5,268 bases of DNA. Origin: JAYVJM01 sp043769275 (lineage in GTDB: Bacteria; Pseudomonadota; Gammaproteobacteria; Pseudomonadales; UBA7239). Position 1 is the stretch's first letter, and each line of letters starts with the position of its first letter. The DNA lies in the NCBI GenBank assembly GCA_043769275.1, contig JAYVJM010000050.1, forward strand, positions 1-5,268. Direction: 5' to 3'. The notes beneath the pieces are model-generated. The model was not told where the DNA came from. It did not search any database and saw nothing but the letters and a program-made list of their open reading frames with translations. The translations under genes and the position numbers were made by a program. This document shows positions 1-5,268 of the stretch, piece after piece.

Positions 1-79
1 TGCGCGCCAATATTTTGAAAATTAACCCCGTATTTAACCGTCTTATTTACGCCACCAAATGCAGCATTCGAATCATCAG

Positions 80-109
80 AAAAAGCCTGCCTCGCTTGTA
101 TGGGTGGCT
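80..109 (-). terminator. possible weak intrinsic terminator after dusA
   Basis: Read on the minus strand, about 30 bp after the dusA stop, AGCC is followed by a loop and then GGCT running straight into TTTTT. Inside the 4-bp stem, a further CC/GG pair is possible after a 2x2 internal loop. A competing AAGC/GCTT hairpin (83-97) uses the same T-run. Both stems are weak, so this is a candidate only. It is the only terminator-like signal seen downstream of dusA within the window. Confidence 0.27.
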
Positions 110-139
110 CCGTTACCGCCCTGCCGCTGTGATCAAATT

Positions 140-1138
140 TTAGGGTTCGCACCCGTTCAACACCGTGGCAAGTGCAGCCTCAATAACAGAGGCATCTGCA
201 CCCGCCCTGTGCGCATGTTCGCTGATATAACGGCGAAAGCCCCGTGCGCCAGATACGTTGTGCCACAAGCCAAGCAAATGGCGCGTGAGGGCGCCTAAAC
301 TTTCTCCTTGCGCCTGTTCACGGGCGCAATATTGTGCGTACTCACGCGTGACGGCGGCACGGCAAAAAGCGGGTTTTTCATTGCCGTTTTCATTAAAGAC
401 ATCCGCATCAATGCTCGCCAGAAAAGCCGTGTTGTGCCACGCCTCCCTGCCCACCATCACGCCATCAACGTGCTGTAAATGCGCCTGTATTTGCTCTGCT
501 ATGCGAATGCCGCCGTTAATAATCACATGCAACTGCGGGCGCAAATTTTTCAAACGATAAACCCAATCGTATTTTAAAGGCGGCACCTCGCGGTTTTCTT
601 TCGGGCTCAAACCCTGCAACCACGCATTGCGCGCATGGACGATGACGGCTTGACACGGGCTGTCGGTAGCCACATCAATAAAGTGCAGAAAATGATCGAA
701 GTCGTCTTGTTGGTCGATGCCGGTACGGCATTTGAGCGTCACAGGCAGGGAGCCGCCCTCGCCCATCGCCCGCACAGCATCGCGCACGTGCAGCGGGGTT
801 TGCATCAAACACGCCCCAAAACTGCCGCTTTGCACGCGGTCGCTGGGACAGCCGCAATTGAGGTTAATTTCATCAAAGCCGTGCTGTTGCGCAAGGTGCG
901 CGCAGTCGCGCAACTGTGCAGGGTCAGAGCCGCCCAACTGCAAAGCCAATGGGTGTTCTTCGGGGCTAAACGCCAGCAGCCGCTCGCGTTTACCGTGCAA
1001 AATGGCAGCGGTTGTGATCATTTCCGTGTAGAGCAAGCTGCGTTTTGTGAGCAAGCGCGCAAGGTAACGGTAATGGCGGTCGGTCACGTCGATCATCGGC
1101 GCAACCGAAAAGCGATCCGGTTTAAAAAAGTCGTTCAC
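140..1138 (-). CDS. dusA: tRNA-dihydrouridine(20/20a) synthase DusA
   Basis: This flavoenzyme uses FMN and NADPH to reduce uridine to dihydrouridine in the D-loop of tRNA (U20/U20a for the DusA class) and acts in the cytoplasm. The protein is 332 residues, near the usual DusA length. The N-terminal TIM barrel opens with the FMN-binding SVAPMIDVTDRHYR (about residues 12-25). NLNCGCPSDRV follows, with the catalytic cysteine at about 97, then HAR (168-170), the DusA-typical SPKENR (178-183), INGG (207-210) and VMVGREA (227-233). The C-terminal helical tRNA-binding domain contains GLWHNVSGARGFRRYISEHAH, also DusA-like and unlike DusB or DusC. The start chosen is GTG at 1138, because AGGA sits 6 bases upstream; a TTG seven codons further up (1159) has no such site and would add MFFIGLS. 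The gene stands alone and is divergent from everything else here. No damage is seen. Confidence 0.95.
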   Translation of the reverse strand: MNDFFKPDRFSVAPMIDVTDRHYRYLARLLTKRSLLYTEMITTAAILHGKRERLLAFSPEEHPLALQLGGSDPAQLRDCAHLAQQHGFDEINLNCGCPSDRVQSGSFGACLMQTPLHVRDAVRAMGEGGSLPVTLKCRTGIDQQDDFDHFLHFIDVATDSPCQAVIVHARNAWLQGLSPKENREVPPLKYDWVYRLKNLRPQLHVIINGGIRIAEQIQAHLQHVDGVMVGREAWHNTAFLASIDADVFNENGNEKPAFCRAAVTREYAQYCAREQAQGESLGALTRHLLGLWHNVSGARGFRRYISEHAHRAGADASVIEAALATVLNGCEP

Positions 1139-1179
1139 TGATAATCCTATAAAAAACAATGGATGCCCTGTGCTGCCGC

Positions 1180-1207
1180 ATTAAATCCGCTGAATTTTTG
1201 AAAGCAA
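1180..1207 (-). promoter_or_regulatory. candidate sigma-70 promoter for dusA
   Basis: On the minus strand, TTGCTT (1207-1202) and TTTAAT (1185-1180) are separated by 16 bp. The -10 box matches the consensus at 5 of 6 positions and the -35 at 3 of 6. Transcription would begin near 1173, leaving a leader of about 35 nt before the GTG start of dusA. Placement in the divergent gap supports it, but AT-rich DNA gives such matches by chance. Confidence 0.33.
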
Positions 1208-1231
1208 GCATTTTTCTTGGATGTTTAGCTG

Positions 1232-1237
1232 TCTAAT
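1232..1237 (+). promoter_or_regulatory. candidate -10 box for the DUF5993/dsbB unit
   Basis: TCTAAT matches the sigma-70 -10 consensus at 5 of 6 positions and lies about 50 bp upstream of the first plus-strand gene. No good -35 hexamer is visible at 15-18 bp spacing; the region there is T-rich (CATTTT at 17 bp). A TTGAAA at 1198 is too far away to pair with it. The box overlaps the left arm of the inverted repeat beginning at 1235, so binding at that repeat could affect initiation. This is inference. Confidence 0.28.
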
Positions 1238-1254
1238 GCGCGAGCGCATTCGCG
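1235..1254. repeat. two overlapping inverted repeats in the divergent promoter region
   Basis: AATGCGC (1235-1241) and GCGCATT (1244-1250) form a perfect 7+7 palindrome around GA; as RNA, this is a 6-bp stem with a CGAG loop. A second pair, CGCGA (1239-1243) and TCGCG (1250-1254), shares its bases and would form an alternative 5-bp stem with loop GCGCAT, so both cannot form at once. A T-run (1260-1264) follows 5 bases after the second stem, which is loose for a terminator. It could be an operator or a leader structure; no known binding site is recognised. Confidence 0.45.
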
Positions 1255-1285
1255 ATCCCTTTTTCAGTTAAATGAGGAAGACCCC

Positions 1286-1441
1286 ATGATGGCTCTGATT
1301 TTCCTACTCGCAACCGCCGCCATGCTGTGTTTATACCGCCAAAAAACAACATGGGCTTACCGGCTTTTCAGTGTTGCACTGCTAACCAGCTTGTTATGGT
1401 TTTTACATCACACCTTATTTCCTTTGCCTGTTTTGTTGTAG
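1286..1441 (+). CDS. small two-helix membrane protein, DUF5993-like
   Basis: This 51-residue protein reads MMALIFLLATAAMLCLYRQK and continues to a stop at 1439-1441. It is very leucine-rich (15 of 51) and has two hydrophobic segments, about residues 2-17 and 25-40, joined by a short basic turn (YRQKTTWAYR). A WFLHH motif (38-42) follows the second helix. From memory, the length, the MM-x-x-IFLL opening and the W-F-x-HH ending match the DUF5993 family, small proteins of unknown function often encoded beside dsbB-like genes. The start is supported by AGGAAG five bases upstream. The stop codon TAG is built into the Shine-Dalgarno AGGAGGT of the next gene, which implies coupled translation. Function is unknown; a partner or stabiliser of the neighbouring DsbB-like oxidase is inference from position. 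There is no signal for secretion beyond the membrane helices. Confidence 0.75.
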   Translation: MMALIFLLATAAMLCLYRQKTTWAYRLFSVALLTSLLWFLHHTLFPLPVLL

Positions 1442-1446
1442 GAGGT
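1440..1446 (+). promoter_or_regulatory. strong ribosome binding site for the dsbB-like gene, overlapping the upstream stop
   Basis: AGGAGGT is a near-perfect Shine-Dalgarno, and its first two bases belong to the TAG stop of the small upstream gene. Two in-frame ATG codons follow. The one at 1450 leaves about 4 bases after GGAGG, and the one at 1456 leaves about 10. Either is possible and they differ by two residues. The arrangement rules out the longer upstream start in the same frame. Confidence 0.75.
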
Positions 1447-1449
1447 GCT

Positions 1450-1998
1450 ATGTCGATGCACGCCATCAGGTTTATCAACACCCTCGGCTTGCTGGGCATC
1501 ACCACGGTGTTGCTCACCGGTTTTTGTTTGCAGCTCACGCTGCATGAGCTGCCCTGCCCGCTGTGTTTGTTGCAGCGCGCAGGCTTCACCCTGCTGATGT
1601 TTGGTTTTATGTTGAACGTGCTGGAAGGCTCACGCCCACGTCATTACGCCATCATTTTATTTGCTGCGCTGTTCGGCTGCGCCGTCGCACTGCGGCAAAT
1701 ACTGCTGCACGTCATACCTGGCACCCCGCCTTACGGTTCGGCGGTGTGGCATTACCACTATTACTCTTGGTCATTTATCATTTTTTTTAGCAGCATACTC
1801 GCCTGTGCCGTATTGCTGTTTTTGGCGGACACCACCCTTTCACCTGAGCAAAAACAACTTCCCCCGAGCCCGTTCACGTCATTTTGCTGTTGGCTCGCCA
1901 TCGCCACGACCGCCGCCAACGCCGTTGCGGCGTTTATCGAGTGCGGCCTGCACGCGTGCCCACCGAATCCCGCGCATTACTGGTTATTCAGCAATTGA
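1450..1998 (+). CDS. DsbB-family disulfide bond formation protein (variant with C-terminal cysteine pair)
   Basis: This is an inner-membrane thiol oxidase expected to reoxidise a periplasmic DsbA-type protein and pass electrons to quinone. It has 182 residues from ATG 1450, or 180 from ATG 1456. The active motif CPLC is at 36-39, followed by LLQR, whose Arg43 matches the quinone-site arginine position of E. coli DsbB. Hydrophobic segments lie at about 8-29, 40-58, 66-84, 106-126 and 143-163. With a cytoplasmic N-terminus and the basic GSRPRH loop inside, CPLC, the loop 85-105 and the C-terminus would all be periplasmic. Loop 85-105 (PGTPPYGSAVWHYHYYSW) has no cysteine, whereas E. coli DsbB carries its second pair there. 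Instead, ECGLHACPPNP near the C-terminus offers Cys165 and Cys170. Start ATG 1450 is chosen for its strong ribosome site. The gene is coupled to the small gene upstream; leuC begins 62 bp later. The family call is firm; the role of the tail cysteines is inferred. Confidence 0.9.
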   Translation: MSMHAIRFINTLGLLGITTVLLTGFCLQLTLHELPCPLCLLQRAGFTLLMFGFMLNVLEGSRPRHYAIILFAALFGCAVALRQILLHVIPGTPPYGSAVWHYHYYSWSFIIFFSSILACAVLLFLADTTLSPEQKQLPPSPFTSFCCWLAIATTAANAVAAFIECGLHACPPNPAHYWLFSN

Positions 1999-2007
1999 TC
2001 GATACCC

Positions 2008-2016
2008 TGCTAAACT
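2008..2016 (+). promoter_or_regulatory. candidate extended -10 element for leuCDB
   Basis: TGCTAAACT has the TG-n extension followed by TAAACT, which matches the -10 consensus at 4 of 6 positions. No convincing -35 is seen at the right distance, which is tolerable for an extended -10 promoter. Initiation would fall near 2023, inside the left arm of the hairpin at 2015-2049. Only read-through transcripts from the dsbB-like gene would then carry the complete hairpin. This is a weak call. Confidence 0.3.
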
Positions 2017-2049
2017 GCGCGCCTCTTTTGTTTGGCACGAGGCGCGTAG
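2015..2049 (+). repeat. strong GC-rich hairpin just upstream of the leuC ribosome site
   Basis: CGCGCCTC (2018-2025) and GAGGCGCG (2039-2046) are perfect complements. The stem extends outward by a G-U pair and two Watson-Crick pairs (C2015-G2049), giving 11 bp around a 13-nt loop. No T-run follows, so it is not a standard intrinsic terminator on the plus strand. It ends 2 bases before the GGAG (2052-2055) of leuC. It may protect the leuC mRNA end, cause a pause, act as an operator, or influence ribosome access. No leucine-rich leader peptide is seen in this gap. Confidence 0.6.
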
Positions 2050-2060
2050 CCGGAGCTAGC

Positions 2061-3500
2061 ATGAAAAACCCCCAAACCCTGTACGACAAATTATGGAACA
2101 GCCACCTCGTCAAACAACGTGACGACGGCACGGCGTTGATCTACATCGACTGCCAATTGCTGCACGAAGTCACCTCACCGCAAGCCTTCGACGGCCTGCG
2201 TTTGGCTCATCGCAAACCGTGGCGCCTTGATGCAAACCTCGCCACGCCCGACCACAACGTACCCACCACGTTTGCCGAACGCGCCGCCGGTGTGGCAGGC
2301 ATCGCCGACGAAATTTCGCGCATACAAGTACAAACGCTGGATGAAAACTGCAATGAGTTCAGCGTGTTGGAATTCAAAATTAACGATGCACGCCAAGGCA
2401 TCGTGCATGTAGTTGGGCCCGAAAGTGGCGCGACACTGCCGGGCATGACCATCGTGTGCGGCGACTCGCACACCTCCACCCACGGCGCATTTGGCGCACT
2501 GGCGCACGGCATTGGCACATCGGAAGTCGAACACGTACTCGCCACACAATGTTTGATCCAGAAAAAAATGAAAAACATGCTGGTAAAAATTGACGGCAAA
2601 CTGGGCGCAGGCGTGACCGCCAAAGATGCCGTACTGGCGGTGATCGGCAAAATCGGCACCGCCGGCGGCAACGGTTACGCCATTGAATTTGCAGGAGACG
2701 TGATTCGTGCGTTGTCGATGGAAGGCCGCATGACCGTGTGCAACATGGCCATCGAAGCCGGTGCGCGGGCGGGCATGGTGGCGGTGGACGACACCACGCT
2801 CGACTACGTGCGCGGGCGCACCTATGCCCCCAAAGGCGCGCAGTGGGATTTAGCCGTAACAGCGTGGCGCAACTTGCACAGCGACGCAGGCGCACACTTT
2901 GATTGCGTGGTCGAACTGCGCGGCGAAGACATCCAACCGCAAGTGACGTGGGGCACATCCCCTGAAATGGTGTTGCCCGTCACCGGCCGCGTGCCAGGCC
3001 CAGCGCAAGCTGCCGATGCCACCCAGCGCGCAGCGTACGCACGCGCACTGGTTTATATGGGCTTGAAGGCCAATCAAACGATTGAATCCATTGCGCTGGA
3101 TCGTGTATTTATCGGCTCCTGCACCAATTCGCGCATTGAAGATTTACGCGAAGCCGCACACGTCGCCAACGGGCGCACAGTCGCTGCGACAGTTAAACAA
3201 GTGCTGGTTGTGCCAGGCTCGCAACGCGTTAAAAAACAAGCGGAAGCCGAAGGGTTACACACCATTTTTATCAACGCCGGCATGGAATGGCGCGAGCCAG
3301 GCTGCTCCATGTGTTTGGCCATGAATGCCGACAAACTGGAGAAAGGCGAACACTGCGCCTCCACCTCCAACCGCAATTTTGAAGGCCGGCAAGGTTTCGG
3401 TGGGCGCACGCATCTGGTTAGCCCCGCGATGGCCGCCGCCGCCGCCGTTGCTGGGCATTTCGTCGACGTGCGTCGTTTATTAGCAGGAGACGCTGTATGA
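2061..3500 (+). CDS. leuC: 3-isopropylmalate dehydratase large subunit LeuC
   Basis: This is the large subunit of isopropylmalate isomerase. With LeuD it converts 2-isopropylmalate to 3-isopropylmalate through 2-isopropylmaleate in leucine synthesis, using a 4Fe-4S cluster of the aconitase family. The protein has 479 residues, slightly longer than the about 466 of enteric LeuC. Family motifs in order are TPDHNVPT (62-69), CGDSHTSTHGAFGALAHGIG (133-152) with SEVEHVLATQ after it, IGSCTNSRIEDLR (351-363) and GCSMCLAMN (414-422). The cluster ligands are Cys354, Cys415 and Cys418. SNRNFEGRQG (436-445) is also intact. The start is ATG 2061, with GGAG 5 bases upstream; the frame stays open back to 1884 but that part lies in the dsbB-like gene and does not resemble LeuC. 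It overlaps leuD by 4 bp (ATGA). Lysine is almost always AAA, unlike the end of leuB. Confidence 0.98.
   Translation: MKNPQTLYDKLWNSHLVKQRDDGTALIYIDCQLLHEVTSPQAFDGLRLAHRKPWRLDANLATPDHNVPTTFAERAAGVAGIADEISRIQVQTLDENCNEFSVLEFKINDARQGIVHVVGPESGATLPGMTIVCGDSHTSTHGAFGALAHGIGTSEVEHVLATQCLIQKKMKNMLVKIDGKLGAGVTAKDAVLAVIGKIGTAGGNGYAIEFAGDVIRALSMEGRMTVCNMAIEAGARAGMVAVDDTTLDYVRGRTYAPKGAQWDLAVTAWRNLHSDAGAHFDCVVELRGEDIQPQVTWGTSPEMVLPVTGRVPGPAQAADATQRAAYARALVYMGLKANQTIESIALDRVFIGSCTNSRIEDLREAAHVANGRTVAATVKQVLVVPGSQRVKKQAEAEGLHTIFINAGMEWREPGCSMCLAMNADKLEKGEHCASTSNRNFEGRQGFGGRTHLVSPAMAAAAAVAGHFVDVRRLLAGDAV
3485..3490 (+). promoter_or_regulatory. leuD ribosome binding site inside the leuC end
   Basis: AGGAGA lies 6 bases before the leuD ATG at 3497 and within the last codons of leuC. 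With the ATGA stop/start overlap, it indicates coupled translation, fitting the equal amounts needed of the two isomerase subunits. Confidence 0.75.
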
Positions 3501-4141
3501 AGCCGTTCAGCATACACAAAGGGCTGGCCGCGCCGATGGACAGAGCCAATGTCGACACCGACATGATTATTCCCAAACAGTTTTTGAAGTCGATCAAACG
3601 CACCGGCTTTGGCGTGAACTTGTTCGATGCGCTGCGTTATTTGGATGTCGGCGAACCTGGGCGCGACAACAGCAAACGCCCGCTGAATACAGAATTTCCA
3701 CTTAATGCCCCGCGCTACCACGGCGCGTCTGTGTTGCTGGCACGCGAGAATTTCGGCTGCGGCTCCTCGCGTGAACACGCCCCGTGGGCGCTGGATGATT
3801 ACGGCTTTCGCGCCATCATCGCGCCGAGCTTTGCCGATATTTTCTACAACAACTGCTTTAAAAATGGCCTGCTGCCCATTGTGTTGCCCGCCGCTGCGGT
3901 CGATCAATTATTTGCCGAACTGCACGCCAGCGAAGGCTACACGCTCACTGTCGATTTACCCGCGCAAAAAGTCATCACCCCCACGGGCGCGTCTTTCGCG
4001 TTTGAAGTCGATGCCTTTCGCAAACACTGCCTGCTAAACGGATTGGACGATATCGGCCTGACGCTGCAAGACGAAGCGGCGATTCATACCTTTGAAGCAA
4101 AACACCGTGCGGCTGCACCGTGGCTGTTTGGGCGGTTTTAA
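3497..4141 (+). CDS. leuD: 3-isopropylmalate dehydratase small subunit LeuD
   Basis: This is the small, swivel-domain subunit of isopropylmalate isomerase. It partners LeuC and supplies substrate-binding residues to the active site at their interface. The protein is 214 residues, within the usual bacterial range of about 200-217. NVDTDMIIPKQFL (18-30) and the hallmark FGCGSSREHAPWAL (86-99) are both intact, followed by IIAPSFADIFYNNCFKNGLLPI (107-128). The longer C-terminal part (about 130-214) is typical of the proteobacterial form and differs from the shorter archaeal type. The start ATG is fixed by the AGGAGA site and by the 4-bp overlap with the leuC stop. The gene ends 2 bp before the leuB ATG, so the three genes form one operon. 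No damage is seen. Confidence 0.97.
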   Translation: MKPFSIHKGLAAPMDRANVDTDMIIPKQFLKSIKRTGFGVNLFDALRYLDVGEPGRDNSKRPLNTEFPLNAPRYHGASVLLARENFGCGSSREHAPWALDDYGFRAIIAPSFADIFYNNCFKNGLLPIVLPAAAVDQLFAELHASEGYTLTVDLPAQKVITPTGASFAFEVDAFRKHCLLNGLDDIGLTLQDEAAIHTFEAKHRAAAPWLFGRF

Positions 4142-4143
4142 TC

Positions 4144-5220
<1,077 letters not shown>

Positions 5221-5229
5221 TCCCCGCCT

Positions 5230-5268
5230 ATGGCCGAGTCCTCCGAGCTGAAGAAGATCGGGCGTTAC
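5230..5268 (+). CDS. possible start of the next gene, cut by the window end
   Basis: An ATG 9 bp after the leuB stop opens a frame reading MAESSELKKIGRY, still open at the last base. No clear Shine-Dalgarno precedes it (only GAGA, 13 bases away). The KKIGRY ending resembles the segment just before the glycine loop of bacterial Hanks-type Ser/Thr kinases (often GRYEI followed by LGRG), but 13 residues cannot establish this. It does not resemble the start of asd, the gene I would expect after leuB in many beta- and gammaproteobacteria. Its codons (AAG, GAG, CTG, ATC) match the end of leuB, not the rest of the window. Confidence 0.35.
   Translation, partial: MAESSELKKIGRY

Noticed and set aside
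1..139. Search for a gene fragment, tRNA or promoter in the left end
   Set aside because: Both strands are broken by stops, except for a short plus-strand frame (59-298) that mostly overlaps dusA antisense. No cloverleaf or convincing -35/-10 pair was seen.
635..1141. 168-codon plus-strand open frame opposite dusA
   Set aside because: It is a shadow of the clearly coding dusA frame, with no family resemblance.
1139..1159. TTG start for dusA adding MFFIGLS
   Set aside because: GTG 1138 has AGGA at a good distance and gives the usual short lead into SVAPMIDVTDRHY. The TTG has no ribosome site.
1327..1449. Upstream extension of the dsbB-like reading frame starting MFIPPKNNMG
   Set aside because: It lies out of frame inside the small membrane gene, has no ribosome site, and would add about 41 residues not typical of DsbB. 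The AGGAGGT at 1440 points to ATG 1450 or 1456.
2018..2046. Hairpin before leuC as an intrinsic terminator of the dsbB-like gene
   Set aside because: The bases after the stem (CGGAGC) contain no T-run, and the leuC ribosome site begins 2 bases later. The minus-strand side also lacks a T-run next to the stem.
1884..2060. Upstream extension of the leuC frame by 59 residues
   Set aside because: The stretch overlaps the end of the dsbB-like gene and the hairpin gap, and is not LeuC-like. ATG 2061 has a proper ribosome site and gives a normal N-terminus (MKNPQTLYDKLW).
3074..3907. 277-codon open frame on the minus strand across the leuC/leuD junction
   Set aside because: It runs antisense to two intact, highly conserved genes. 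Its translation shows no recognisable domain, and long antisense frames are expected in GC-rich coding DNA.

Overview
The window reads as ordinary chromosomal housekeeping DNA from a Gram-negative proteobacterium, most likely of the beta or gamma lineage. The basis is the leuC-leuD-leuB order with bacterial two-subunit isopropylmalate isomerase, a DusA-type tRNA dihydrouridine synthase, and a DsbB-like quinone-linked thiol oxidase of the periplasm. This assignment comes from recognising protein families, not from a database search. Most of the window is about 55-60% G+C by eye, with a more AT-rich left end.

Layout. Positions 1-139 hold no gene I can support, only a possible weak terminator for the gene to its right. 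dusA lies on the minus strand (140-1138). A divergent intergenic region of about 147 bp (1139-1285) carries candidate promoters in both directions and two overlapping inverted repeats. On the plus strand come a 51-residue two-helix membrane protein (DUF5993-like, 1286-1441) and, tightly coupled to it, a DsbB-family protein (1450-1998). A 62-bp gap with a strong GC-rich hairpin precedes leuC (2061-3500). leuC overlaps leuD (3497-4141) by 4 bp, and leuB (4144-5220) starts 2 bp after leuD. The window ends inside a reading frame that begins at 5230.

How the genes work together. LeuC and LeuD form isopropylmalate isomerase and LeuB is the following dehydrogenase, so leuCDB covers the second and third committed steps of leucine synthesis. 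leuA is not in the window. The DUF5993-like protein and the DsbB-like protein form a separate two-gene unit for disulfide formation. They may be co-transcribed with leuCDB, since all are co-directional and the gap shows no clear intrinsic terminator. DusA is functionally unrelated and transcribed away.

Points worth a second look: the DsbB-like protein has its second cysteine pair at the extreme C-terminus instead of in the second periplasmic loop, and it is coupled to an uncharacterised small membrane protein. The last third of leuB, and what follows, changes codon usage sharply, which could mark recombination or an assembly join. I see no CRISPR array, insertion sequence, tRNA or rRNA gene, and no convincing wholly new system.
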